Positions 34,376 through 47,126 are shown, counted from the first letter of the stretch. The stretch is DNA of 64,000 nucleotides from Hydractinia symbiolongicarpus (GCF_029227915.1 NC_079876.1:15438001-15502000), one strand, 5' to 3'. Translations and numbers: made by a program. Notes: generated by a model from the sequence alone, not told the origin.

Positions 34376-35239
34376 GGAAAATTTGAACGATAAACGGGCA
34401 CGTGATGATTGCTTACCAAATTTTTGAGCAGTCCCCTTTTGATATTAGAACCTTCTTAACTTACACATCGGTCTCATATTTCGTAACCATGTCAATACCT
34501 TATGCAGGAGGGCCCAGCACTTGAAAGAAACGCCAGATAATTGGAAATTTTTCGTGGCATCTGAAACAGGTTACTGTCCACTTGTATGGGCATTTTCAAG
34601 TAGGTCTTTATTATTTAAGAGTGTGAACTTTAAGTTTTGAGAATATAAATTTAGTTTTTGGTAAGATACGCATCATTTAGTTTTGTGAAGTAAAAACCCT
34701 GCGGTAGACCGCTCGGCCATCCATTCATTAGACAAATCGTTACTCCAGTAAGAATTTGGTTCACCATCAAGTTCAACTGAGACCTTCATCATTGATATCT
34801 AAATTAGAAATCGGTTTTTTGATTTTTTTACAAATAACCACAACATATTTTTGAGGTTGATATTACCTCCGATAAAGTGAGCATACATTTTATTTGAAAA
34901 ATGTGAACAGAACTTTATGTACAAATTTGAGGTAGTTAGCATATTTTGCACTGTAAGTTTTGAAATCTGTCTGTGAAATCCATGCAAAAGTATAGGGAAT
35001 ATGCAAACTTTAACAAAACGAGAAATTGATTAAAGTACTTGTTACGGTTGTGAATAATAAAATACAGTGTGATTTTAATGCCTATCTTAGCTTCTTGTTT
35101 TTATATTACGTTTATGTTTCGTTGGTTAATGTTATAGAGATATCGCTTTTAATATCATAAGAGCAATTAACTCTGCCACTTCAAATACTAGCGACTCAAG
35201 CCTTAATTATATTAACAATTCTTTTAAATATTCTTTTAA

Positions 35240-35550
35240 AAAGTAGCGATTTGTCTGATGGTATATAGCCAACCTTGACATTCAACACAAGAGAAATAAC
35301 TTCTTACAGACAACTTATACTGTAGTATGAAATTTTATTACGCTAAAGATTGGGAAAAGCACAAACCCAATAGGAAAGTTAGTCTGCCAAATGTCTTGAC
35401 AAAACAATAGCAACTATTACTGACTAGCGACGAGTTTAGACATATTCAAGACCCGTTTTTCAGCAGCGGTGCATGATCGAATAACATGTTGGGTACTTCT
35501 TTTAAAACAAAGCTACTTGTTTGATGGTATATAGCCAACCATCCAGCACA
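35240..35550. repeat. Further diverged copies of the ggtatatagccaacc repeat
   Basis: tgatggtatatagccaacc occurs at about 35258 and again about 267 bp later near 35524, each preceded by a similar aaaaa-tag/gctac segment and followed by a (c/g)acaagaaat-type segment. They extend the repeat family of 31.3-34.4 kb up to the transposon at 35570. Confidence 0.55.
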
Positions 35551-35569
35551 AGACAAATGAGTACTTTAA

Positions 35570-36666
35570 GGGAAGAAACGTTCACAGTATAAAACATTCG
35601 CAGTAATTTAGCCTTGTTTTTCGCGAAAGTTTCTTCCGTCAAAACACGCTATAAAGTTGATCAAAGCGCGAAAGTTTATTTCCGCGAAATATTTAAATTT
35701 TTAAAAACGTTAAAGTTACCTAGACAATTTTTGTTCTCTTTTTTTTATGTCAGTGTTTTTTTTTACTTTGCCAAATGTTCAGGTTCAAAATCAGCTTTTT
35801 TGGAATAAAATCAAATCAAATAGGATTTACCGAATAAAATTTTGGGAGGTGCCGTCTTTTAAGACCCTCGAAATTTTCCCGTAATTTTGAGGAGTCCGTT
35901 CGGAATGAATATTCCAAAAACATTAGTTCTTTAATTTAGCTACTAAAGCACGTAATTGCTAAAATTGTTTAAAACCACTCAGAAATCATCTTAGATACCT
36001 GAATTCTCGAAAACCAAGTCGAAGAGCACTTTTGGAAGATTTATTCCAGCGGAAACTTTCGATGTATTTGAAAATTATTTTTCTACTGATTATTAGAAGA
36101 TTTACGGTAGCATAGACTGAATTAGTAGCTTATACTATTCTGAGAACATATATTACACCAATTAAAATCTATGATATCGGAAGAAAGAGCATTTAAAGAA
36201 TAGAAATTCCATAAAATGGAAGTCAGAAATTTGCGAGATATTAAATATATTTTCAGAAGGAATAAAAACGTATCACTGTATATATACGTTTAGCTCCGGG
36301 TAAAAGAAAATGGAATTTTTAATCCTTTCTGCCTCTGAAACTCTACATACTGAGTGAGCTGCCTAATTAAATTACCGTCAAATTTGGTCTCGAAAAAAAA
36401 GTCCTCAAACTGAACATTTAGCAAAGTAAAAAAAAAACACTGACTTATACACGTCAATAATATACGTAATAGCGTCATTCTAAAATTGCGATGTCATCAT
36501 TATTTTCTGTTTTTCGATCGTTTTTTTAACCTAAATATATATACGAAACCCTCATATAAGCAAAAGTTTATTCCAAAAAAAAATTCTAAAAAAACCTAAA
36601 CGCAAACCTGAAATTTTGCGGTGATTTTGGTACTGCGAAATTTTTTTTGCGCGAAAGTCTCTTTCC
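35570..36666. mobile_element. TTAA-flanked DNA element with long inverted repeats
   Basis: Bounded by TTAA at 35566-35569 and 36667-36670. The termini are gggaagaaacgttc and, complemented, ggaaagagactttcg. Much longer inverted similarity exists inside: tcagtgttttttttttactttg near 35748 against its complement near 36440, extending through aaatgttca. TTAA target duplication with GG-type ends suggests the Kolobok/piggyBac-like group, here as a 1.1-kb fold-back derivative without transposase. Confidence 0.6.
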
Positions 36667-36670
36667 TTAA

Positions 36671-38881
36671 AGTATTATATCCTACAACCCCAGACATAAA
36701 TTAGTGGAAAGAAGGACGAAATTTCGAAGTTCGTAATTACAAGCAATTGAGAAAGCCGTTTCTATGTAAATAACAGGCACTCTAAATTTGTAAAGAGTCC
36801 TTGTCAAACTCTTAAACGGTGCTAATTTTTACTGCCGTCGGCACGCCCTAATTTCCCGATATTTTGGGCCTTTCTGGACGTGGAATGAATTATTTCATAA
36901 GACAGACATTGCGAAAAGTGCAGCTAGCGCATTTTCGAAGTTCGTTACTTGGATCCACACCCTTGTCAAAGTAAAACGTTTACAACCTACCAGCTGCATA
37001 GTACTGGTGAAGTAATGCTGTTTAGCCATTTTGAGAAACAGCCAAAAAACGGCCATTTCCACAAATATTGTGTCCAGGGTTGTAGCTTGATATCCTCTAA
37101 GATTGCGGATACCATATAGTAAATTGAAATATTTTCGAGTGTATTAATTTTCGTGCAAAACGTTTTGGGCGTAATTTCTGCACTACTAACGAACGTTTTT
37201 ATATATGCCATACATTAATTTGATCAGAATACAATACAAGCAGAAGCTAAACTTTTTTTAAAAAAAATTGTATATTTCCCCAGCAGAGCAAATCACTACT
37301 TTATGCTGAAGCCAACAACTTGTACACAAAAATAGTAATTTTTTTGTCTATGGAGTTTCATCACACCGACTTGGAAATAATATTGGTATAAATAAGCTTT
37401 TATTATAAAAAAATTATTATTGATTGCACCCCTGGTGTATTTTTATTGCATTCAAAATTTTATATAGCACAAATAAAAATTAATAAATAGGATAAATGGA
37501 CAAATAGTAAAAAGTGGACAAATAGTAAAAAATGACATAGCCCAAGGATAACAAAAAACAAATGCCAAATTTTAAATAAATGGAATATAATAAAATTATA
37601 ACAAGGTTATGAAAATACAAATTTTTCAAGTACAGTATTTTCTTACACAGTAACAGGTATTTTCATATTGATTTAAAAATAACTCCTTTAGTCATTTGTA
37701 TCTACTCCATATGATAATGACATGCATTGCTCTTTTTAGTTCATACAATACGACAACTCCCAAAATATCTAAAAAAAATACTTGTTTATAGTATGCTAGG
37801 GTCCTCACTGAGACAAAATATGGAAAGTTTCTAACAAGGTTTTCCAGAATTTAAAAAGTGTTTCAGAGTTAGCCAATTTTTCTCAATTACTTTGGTAATC
37901 TAATACTCTAGCAGGAAAGATCCTGATTCATGAAATTTTTGTGCAAGTTTAAATTCCAGAGAACTCTCCACAGACTTTCCAGGTAATAAGAATGGCTTAT
38001 TAACTGCTTACCATAAAATATAGATAAAAAAACACACTGCGGTTTATCTTTTTTTATTGTTTTGTTTTTTGATTTCCCGGCAGTGTTACTTGTTTACATA
38101 TAGCTATCATTATTGCTGCTACAAAATTAAAAGTTATATGGTGCAGTATATATATGTAAAGCCTGTCATTAAGGCTTTTTAGCCAATAAGCACTTGTATA
38201 TATATATATAGAGAGAGATTTTTTTGAATGTTTACATTTTTCACAGTAAGCCCTTCTGGCTTTAGAAATTGCCTGGTAGGCAAAAAGATGTACATGCTAG
38301 GTGAAAGAAAGTCTTGTTCAGTCTATTCCTTTGGACAAAGGTATTGGTAAGACTTTAAATGAATATATAGGTATATTAAGCAGAATGTAGAGCAATCTAC
38401 AATAATAGTTTAAAGCCTCAACAATGTTTCCGTAAAAAGAAATGGTCTGATAGGACATTTCTTAAGCAAGCTTCCACATCTTTTTACCTGCCATGCGGTT
38501 GTTAGAGCCAAAATAGCTTACCCACAGAAAAATGTAGCTAAACATTCAAAAAGGTCTATTAACCAGTTAAAAATAGTTATCAGTTAATAAGGTGTCATAA
38601 ACTGATTGTGCGATTAAATATGTCTAAAAAATGCCAAAATGCCAGTCCTTAAATGAATTTCTAAACATGCCTGTCTTAAAGCTCACCTAGCTCTTTTTTT
38701 ATTGATTTCCAGTAGTAAAACGGATTCTGAGAACAACAAAATGATGAGTAACTCGTTTAGCTGTAAGCAGAGATGTTTTTGGTGCCTAGCCATATAATTT
38801 GTTGTAGGTAACTAGGTAACTGTTATTAAGTAGTAAAAGATCACTTTTTTTTTTACTTCGTCATCATTAGTGTGCTAGCTA
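36671..38881. other. No recognisable gene
   Basis: AT-rich sequence without supported exons. A 19-bp direct doublet (ggacaaatagtaaaaa) occurs near 37498-37533. A TA-rich microsatellite is at 38195-38215. Confidence 0.4.
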
Positions 38882-38922
38882 GCCCCAACATAAGTTTGCT
38901 TTAAGCAAAATTAAGTTGGGGC
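38882..38922. repeat. Compact hairpin, 20-bp stem
   Basis: gccccaacataagtttgctt pairs with taagcaaaattaagttggggc, with two mismatches and almost no loop. It stands alone in AT-rich DNA, with GC-rich stem ends. Confidence 0.7.
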
Positions 38923-39000
38923 ATACCCTATGGCTGTTTCTTAGAACGGAAACATAATACTACCAATAGTTATCTTACACTGCCTGCCTCTAGCTAGGAT

Positions 39001-39020
39001 CCTCTCTCTCTCTCTCTCCT
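39001..39020. repeat. CT microsatellite
   Basis: About eight CT dinucleotides in a row, flanked on both sides by ctagg/ccta sequence. Confidence 0.9.
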
Positions 39021-39221
39021 AGCTTCAATATCACTGTCTCGTAGTGGTAAATGAAAGTATAAACAAAACCTGCTTTTGCAGGGTTTTTTTTAGCAAAAAG
39101 TCATCGCTGCATTGAACAAGATGTCAATGGTGTACTTTGCGGAACCTAACTTAGTCGAAATAGATATGCATCACTACACTGGATTATTATCCATCCACTG
39201 GTTTATTTTTAGAAACCTTGA

Positions 39222-39395
39222 ATCTCGACCGAAATACCAAGTTTTTCCAAAATTTACTTTGAGATACCAGGTTTATCGAATCGAAAAACCTAGTATCTCG
39301 ATCACGGGAACGAAAAACCTGGTTTTTCTTACCGTTAAACCTAGTTTTTCGATTGATATACTAGGTATATTGAATACTTGTGAATTTGGCTTGCC
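39222..39395. repeat. Array of short palindromes, inverted copy of 13951-14107
   Basis: Units gagataccaggtttatc, gaaaaacctagtatctc, gaaaaacctggtttttc and gatatactaggtatatt, each a CC-GG or CT-AG-centred imperfect palindrome. The distal flank (gaatttggcttgcc) is the reverse complement of the proximal flank of the 14-kb copy. Confidence 0.7.
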
Positions 39396-39917
39396 ATACA
39401 GCACGGCGTCCATATTTGTTTACAAAAAACGAAAAGTTTACGTCAACCGATATAATAATTTTAAAAAGCTTTGAAAAAAGTTATAACGCGGCATCGATTG
39501 AAGTTCATGAAATTTTTTTTGTGGTGGTGATCGTCAAAAACAACATTGGTAACATCATAAGAAAACATGTATTGTAATTAAACAGAAGGAACAAAACATG
39601 CAAGATAACGCTACCAGAAGGTAAGGGTGCAAATTAAGCATGGTTAACATTTATACGAATCATGCTATAACTACAGCAGGATGATTGTTAAAAAGTTGTA
39701 AAGAAAACTAACTACGTGTTGTTTGTGTTCTATAGCTTCAGACAACAGAATTTTAGAATAGGACTTGTTTCGCCATCTTATGATCATATGAAGATTTAGC
39801 TTAAGGTTAAAAAAAATGGTTATTTGTATATGATTTTGTAAAAATGTTTTAGGTCGAGTTTTTTTGAGCTGTTAATATAGATTGCCGGCTTATTTAAATA
39901 TTCTAAAATTTATTTAA

Positions 39918-42522
39918 AGGTACTGTCCGATTAAAAAACAATATCTTTTCTTTTGTTTTATTAAGTATCAAAAATAACGAAGATTGCACTCTTAAACAAC
40001 AAAGATTTATCCAATACTTAGCACCATCGTTTGTTTGTTTTGATCTTGCTGCACTAGCCTACCATCTTCACAAACTTTCAAACGCGGCAAAAGGACTGGG
40101 GCAATTCATTATTCAGCACATTTTTGCTTGTGACGTAGTTACCTGGCTTCTTATTAGGCGAACCCCCCCGACTTGCGCATCGAACGACTAAATGCTTATT
40201 TATATTTTTTTTCCTTTGTTTAAAAAAGTTCTTCATGAAGATAGCAATGAATGAAAATAATTCGCAGGTTCTAGGATTTCAATTCGAGCCGGAAAGAACA
40301 GCGAATGATGAGCTAGTTCCGACTTTTCAAGACGTAGACGAACATAACATTGGAAACCTTGTTGCACTTACTCCTAAATGTGAGAGGATGCCCTCTGAAG
40401 TGTAGAATGTTTTTGCTGTCACGAGACAGACTCTCAGTCTTTTTCAGGAATATTTGAGTAGGTGTGCGATGATTCGCACGTGTAAATCAAGTAACGCGTG
40501 CGATGTAAAACGCACGTGCAAAGAATGTTACGCCTGCGATACGGGCTCCGAGGTTATTTTTGTTGCGCATTCATTTTGCGGTAGAAAAGTGGGGGACGTT
40601 TTAAATCGTGAACCCCAAACACGATGATCGAGCGTCTACTGGTATAGCGACTCTCTCAATCTTAACTTCCTTTTCTACATGTCCGAAATAGTATGCATGA
40701 CTATACTGTCATTTTTATATTTATTGTTTATTTTTCACAAGCAAATAGGCAAAAATATGCTTTGTTTTCAAATTAAAAAAAAATCTTTATCCACGTGGCT
40801 TAAATAAAACTTCAAAATTCATTCAAAAAGTTCAGCTACACTTTAACAAAATTTTTACAGAAAAAAATTTATACCGCCCGTGGGTTTCGGTTTTACAGGC
40901 ATAAAGAAAATATCCATTAAATTCGGACCTGCTATGGTTTCCAATTATTTTGTCAAATGAAGAAATTATCTACAATTAAATCCATGATAAAATGTCTATT
41001 CCGCCTGTAAGTGCAGTTTTGCAGACTTGCTTCATCCGTGCTCCGTCGGCGTTCACCTCCGCATTAGTTAAGAACCGCATGGCTGGATTTCTTGTGTAAG
41101 ACCTGGTTACCAACGACGAAGGGGCCAGGCAAAAGAGATTTATGTCTACGTAGTTCTTTTAACTAAGTCAGGAGTCGGTGAATTAGCTAGGATGGTCAGG
41201 TTGGCTATGAATAGGCTTGCTCGTGGATTAAAAGGACCAGGACTATTCAATAATTTCTGAGATCTAAAAGTGTCCGACCAATACGGAAATCTATCGGACG
41301 TTTTGTCTGACGACTGTCCAAAAATTATTTCGAGGGCTGCCATCGCACGCTACATCGCACGCGACAAAATGGATTTTATAGGTTGATTTTGAAAACTCAA
41401 TATTTATTTTTCAGGCGTGCGATTAATCACACGCCTGAAACGATTTAGGCGTGTGCCAGAGCGTGCGCGTGCGATCGCACGCCTCTCCTGAAAAAGACTG
41501 GACTCTATTAAATATTTTCAATTACATGGTATAAAAGTTTCTACTCCTTCATGAGTAATTCTTAGATGCGAGTGTGATTGAGTAATATTGTAATATTTTT
41601 CAGATAAAAAATGTATTACGGAACACGAAGAATTCCGAGCGGTGGTTTTATTGAAGAGTACGCTGTGACCATCTTTGGTGGCACTCCATGACAGAGAGTT
41701 TCGAACGACCACCTAGTTACCAGCCCCTACTCACCTCCTTAACATCCTTTTCTTTCCTCCGTTCAGATATTTCTCTGACTTTTGGTTTTTCCTTATACGG
41801 AAGATTTTTTTTTGGATCCTTGAGCAGCGAAAAAAAAATTTTATCCTGTTTTTTTCGACTGTTGTTAGTGGAATTCACAACAGCGCACCACGACATTATT
41901 CTGCCTCTCAACCTTACTGAATGTGCGATCTGAGTCTAATCTCTCTGTGGCGGGACATCTAGTGAAGAGGAAACTAATTTTTAATTATTGACTGGTTGTC
42001 TTTAGAGTAGCTGAAACAACTATGCAACCCTAAGGCTAAAGTCATATTGAACTTCAAGTTTTATTAGCGAAAGCTTCTTACTTAGGTTCGTACATAATTA
42101 GCACAGTGTGTGTTTACCTTAAGGTCTAGACACATCTCTCGCCTTCGATTTTTTAATTCCATATGAATAATTTATAAAAAGCGGTCTTTCACAATTCAGG
42201 GGGTAAAATTACCATAATTTTTAAACATATAATAAAATATCAGCCCTGGCCCACGTTTTATCTATTTTGGGCAGTTCGGCGCGCTCCAGGTAAATACGTC
42301 ACACGCGACATATTATTTCAGCCTCGCTTTAGTGCCTATCATCCGCCATCCATATAAACAATCGAAGCGAGAGACCGCATGCTTTTTTGTAAACAAGAAT
42401 GAGATATTGTTCAGTTGGTGTAAGGAAAGAAAACAAATAATTATTTAATTATTTTATAGAAATTAGTTCCAAATAAGAATTTTTTGTCAAAATTTTAGTT
42501 GATTTTTAATCGGACAGTACCT
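39918..42522. mobile_element. TTAA-flanked DNA transposon, 2.6 kb, non-autonomous
   Basis: TTAA at 39914-39917 and 42523-42526 flanks termini aggtactgtccgattaaaaa and its exact reverse complement (20 bp). Inner sequence shows further inverted similarity (tgacgtagttacctgg near 40133 against ccaggtaaatacgtca near 42288). Kolobok- or piggyBac-type target choice; no transposase frame found. A different element is nested in it at 40435-41500, leaving about 1.5 kb of its own sequence. Confidence 0.75.
40435..41500. mobile_element. Nested DNA transposon with 6-bp target duplication
   Basis: Terminal repeats cagtctttttcagga / tcctgaaaaagactg (15 bp) are flanked by gactct at 40429-40434 and 41501-41506. 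Subterminal regions hold many gcgtgcgat / atcgcacgc motifs, several forming palindromes (gcgtgcgatcgcacgc near 41466). No transposase. A 6-bp duplication with CAG termini would fit IS3EU- or Dada-like groups better than hAT, but the class is not settled. Confidence 0.75.
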
Positions 42523-42526
42523 TTAA

Positions 42527-43444
42527 AAAACGAAATTGTGCGTACAAATTTTTTTATATATACTTTTTTATGTATATTTTTTTTACATTCAAAGAAAAAT
42601 TTTATAAAATTAAAATGATTAATTATTGGTAAAGTGAAATTTAATAACATTCTCTGTAGAAACAAAAAGGAACAAAAAGAAATTTGATCTATGAAACGAC
42701 TATTTAGAAATGTATGTAAACAACTGTACAGAGAACAAAAACATTATTTTAAAAAATCAGAGGTTGAAAGAAAGCGCAGTAATCTAATATTTTTTGATTT
42801 GTCAATACAGGCGAAAACATAACTAAAACAACATAAAACGTTAAAGCAAACTATATATTTTTACGTTTTATTTAAATGCAAAAGCTTCATCAAGTCAAAC
42901 AAAAACGATGCATAAAAATATTCTGCTTTTAAAAGCTGTTATTGTTTACTTTTAAACAAAACATAAAGACGCTACTTGGTTTTGTTTTCTTTAAACAACA
43001 AACCATATTCAAAGTTCTTTTTAAGGTTATCTAGGAAGGTAATAAACACTTTTCTATCCTTATTATACTGGAAAATATAGACCTCTGTCACTTGCATGGA
43101 TCTCGTTGTTTTTTGTCCATACGCCGTGACCTCAATCTATATTTTTCAGAAATATAGACCAACTAAACACTTAATAAGCTATTATTTTTGTTATGCATCT
43201 ATTAAGAGAATGTTTAACATGCAAAAAAATCATAACCACATCCACTATATTTTCCTAAAAATGCTGCGATGCTTTAAACAAACTTTTTTATCACAAGACT
43301 TGTCTTCGAGAGAAAGTAAGACTCTTTTCTGCAAGAATTTGTGCGCATGTTAAAGTTTTGTAAACATTGGTAAGTCTTATAAACTAAAGTTAGGTTGTTT
43401 TGATTTAGACCGATTCACGTAGTTATATACGTTGTAAAATGAAA
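42527..43444. other. Upstream region of the MYND gene, no exon identified
   Basis: AT-rich. An 85-codon frame at 43096-43353 has no recognisable domain. The 5' exon and promoter of the MYND gene are probably here or further left but cannot be fixed by eye. Confidence 0.35.
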
Positions 43445-43454
43445 TTCTATTTAG

Positions 43455-45180
43455 ATCATTGAAGAAATTTGAACTTTGTTATGGTTGCTACGATGACGAA
43501 GCAAAGTTTCGTTGTGGGGACTGCAAAGAACGATTGTATTGCAGCAAATTGTGTCAAAGAAGAGATTGGAAATTGCGACACAAGAAAATATGTCCTGGAA
43601 GACCTTCGTACAAAGGCACACTGAAAGATTCGGACAAGTCTAATATAGGTGTGGTTAGTATAGGCAAGTATTACTTTATTCTCGAAGAAAAAGCACGTGA
43701 ATTGACTCGGAAAGAAGTAGTATATATCGTAAAGTCTTGTAAGCAACCTAACCTTGACATTCCACCATATCATAAAGAATATCAGGAGACATACCCTGAC
43801 GAAAAAGAACATTACCATTTCCTAAAAGATGTTTTTTATCGTCAAATGTTAAATCATATAACCAACAAAGAAATAACTAGATGTAGAGAAAATTACAAGC
43901 GCCTATTGCCAGTCTCTATTCTCAGAGAAAGATTAAGTTATCCAAAAGAATTTTATCAAATATTTCGAAATACACCTGCAGCAAAAACAACCTTCGAATT
44001 TGGAAAGACGTATGTTTTCATCGGTCATGTGGACTTACTCGAGTGCCTGATGAGAGAATTTATTGGTAATGGTGATAAAGTAAATGTGTACGGATTTGAG
44101 CAGTCTGAAATATGTGTGGCGCGTTCCTTGATTATCTACGAAATGATGAAAATAAAGAAGGATGTTGATTCTATTCTGGAAGTTTGGTTTTCGACAGGCT
44201 GGAGTGAAAAAACATCAGAAGATTTTCACAGCGCATGTGGAAATGTAGTCACGTCAAGTCAACCACAAGAAGTGAGGGATTTGATAGATCATTGGAAAGT
44301 TACTTATTTATCGTTGAATAAAGCAAGACTAAAATGGAAGCAGGGCTATTTAACAAGAAAGTCACTCAATGCGATCGCGAATCTCATTAAAAAGCAAGAT
44401 AGCGTTGAATTTTGTCGATACCAATTAACTGGTCAAATATTGGTCAATTGGATTTGCAAATCTATGGTAATGTCACAATGTTTTCGCTCACCCCGGTTTT
44501 TGAAGAATATCTTCTTTCAGTAGCATAATTTTTCAACTCCTTTAGTCAAGGAAAAGGAACTTTCTTCTGAAATCAATTTTATTGAATGTGTAACACAGCA
44601 CTACAAATCGAAACTGGAGCAGTTGGTGAAATTGGTAGCAGAAAGTAAAGTAGAAATCACGTTGAGTGTAATGGACGTTCAGTTGGAAAACAAACAAGCA
44701 ATAAATCATATCCAATCATTGAAAGCAGATTATATTGATTGGAACAACATTGGAGAGTATATGGAGAAAGAAAAGTTTTTTGAATTAGCCAGTGCTTGTT
44801 CTACAAAAGAAACGATGCACTTCCAACATTTCATGAATTGGTTCAAGCGGTATCATGGGGTACGTCTTTGCCATTTTGATACTTTTTTTGTGAAATCGAA
44901 AAAAGCAATTATCGACATGTTGGGAAGTTGTGCGTTCCTCAGGAAAGACGAATATTTTGACCATCATTCGGTGATTTTAATAAACAGTTTTGCAAACCAG
45001 TACATAAATGAGTTTGTGCAGCATCAATTTAACTCAGAAGAAATCGAAATTTTACACATCGATTATCCGGAAATATCTAACCCATTTCTTCGTATGGGCT
45101 ATATTTTCCATGCTTCTTTTCAATTCAAACAGCAAGTAATAAACCGGAGACATTGTATTTTCAAATTTACAATCAAATAA
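43455..45180 (+). CDS. MYND-type zinc-finger protein, one short intron
   Basis: Open from an acceptor-like ttctatttag (ending 43454) to the stop at 45178-45180, except one in-frame TAG. The first codons give a complete MYND finger: with TTG 43459 taken as residue 1, ligands are Cys7, 10, 19, 22, 28, 32, His41 and Cys45. MYND fingers bind proline-rich peptides in partner proteins. The next 450 residues include YVFIGHVDLLECL, NGDKVNVYGFEQSEICVARSL and WFSTGWSEKTSEDF, perhaps a DUF4470-like region, and a second half rich in charged helices. No SET domain is seen. The TAG at 44521-44523 disappears if a 57-nt intron (44467-44523, gtaatg...cagtag) is removed, keeping the frame. There is no ATG at the start, so an upstream coding exon is likely. 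Confidence 0.75.
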
Positions 45181-47126
45181 CAAAAGACAGGAAATTTAGA
45201 AGTTGACTTTATATGTTTACTGTTTACCTTTACATATGGATACAGTATACAATGTGGCCTCAGAATGATCGTATCGTTGATATAATATTTCGAAATTTTC
45301 GATTTAAGTTGGATCAAAATTACAATGACGTCAATGATTTATTGAACTTCAAATTCGTTACAGCTGACGGTATTTCCTAAGGTGTGTATATCGCGCAATT
45401 AAAATAATTATTTTCAATGTTGAAAAATCCAACTTGGAATTACAAGTTTTTGGAGAAAGAAAAGAAGAATTCCAATATATTTAAAAAGAAATTTTGACCA
45501 TATTTTGCCAAATGTAAGCACTATTTCTGTTGGAGTATAGGCGGCGAGCGCAGTGCTGAACAAGGGCAATGCCCTACATGTGTTGGGTTGAATGTCATAA
45601 AAAATGAAAAAATAATGGTTTCTATTTGCATAATGAAATGGTGCCTTAAGCGACAGCAAATAAAGAACCTTACGTATGAGAATAACTAGTTGTAAAGAAA
45701 TTTTGAGAATTCGTATGGCATATGATCTGCTTGAATATTTTTCAAAAAACCTTTTTTGGTGTCTATTCAAAATCGATTAAAAAATTTACTAAAAATGTTA
45801 AGGTAATCGGGGTCTAATATATGAAAAATTTTAATATTTAACCGTCAGCTATAATTTTAAGAGAGGATGTTAAATCTTTTTGTGAGATAAAAGCAACAAC
45901 TTTGTACTTTAAGCTTTGAGCACAAAATTGTTAAAATTGGTTTTGTGATTTTTGTTATTTAATGTTGTTTGCACGATTTCTTTTTAGAATGTGCACTAAA
46001 TTTGTTTTCCCTTATTTTTTACTCATGGTTAACCATTGTAGTAAGAACACACGATTTTAGAAGTTCGACGTAATTAAATTTATACAATGTCTTTTATGTT
46101 CTTCGATTAAATCTAGTATTAACGGTATGGTAGTTGAAATGAGTTGGTATATGATTATCTGTTTCTATGTTTGCACAGAGAAAGTAAATCTTTGGGAAAT
46201 TCAATACAACATTGATAGTGTATTTGAGGTTTTTTACCATGAGATTGTTAATTATATTGTTAATAATTGGTTTTAAAGGAGAATTGAGGTCAAAATTGAC
46301 TTTTTTGATTTTTTATTATAATTTCACTCATACCATAAAAACAAAAATGTTCCGAAAACATTATGCAATTTTATGAATTTTTGAGGGAGGTATGAGGTTG
46401 CAAAGTCATTCGGCAATGACATCACAAGTACGAGAGCGGCTGAAACGCACAAAAAACAAAGTCGAATGTTTATATTCAAAGAGTGCAGCACGACAGAAGG
46501 ATGTTTGAAACGCAGAAATATTGTTGATTTCTTATACTTAGTGCGTTTACTTAGATTTGTCTTTTATTTAACATTTATATTCTTTATTTGTATATTTTTA
46601 ATATATCTTCTAAATCAAGGCATTTGGATTTTTTTTTACTACCTCGAGCGATTAAATTAAGAAAGAATAAATATCTGTCCTATGCCACTTGTTTGGTTGT
46701 TTTATAAAAATTATCTGTCTTTTCTTATAATAAATCAATTCAGGACGTAAAATGCCAAGTTGTATATATTACATCGACAGTGTCTGATGAAAGAAGTTTC
46801 TAGAACGGATATATTGAGACATAATGTGTCAAAGTCGCTATGTTTTGTTATGCATCCAGAATCAAGTTTATCAGAAAGCGAAGTTTCGAATTCCGTGCAG
46901 TATTTGATTTAAACACCTCTTCATCGTCGCTATCGTCACTGCTAGAAGAAAACTTTCTTTTCTTCATTTTCTTTGCTATATTGGGGCTCTCCAACATATC
47001 CATACAAATAATCTTTATTACCAGCAACGAAACTATCAGAGCTATATCTTCGCAAATATCATGTCGCTGTCTGAGGACGCCATCGCTGAATGAATGTTTT
47101 GTTTTGTAATTTTTCTTATTATTTAG
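45181..47126. other. No recognisable gene
   Basis: AT-rich spacer after the MYND gene. Open frames of 60-118 codons are present on both strands without recognisable domains or splice context. Confidence 0.4.

Noticed and set aside
34690-34720. On the minus strand tggccgagcggtctaccgc resembles the start of a Ser/Leu tRNA
   Set aside because: No B box or cloverleaf within 100 bases; at most a remnant.
41146-41343. 65-codon minus-strand frame in the nested transposon
   Set aside because: No transposase motif; too short to support.
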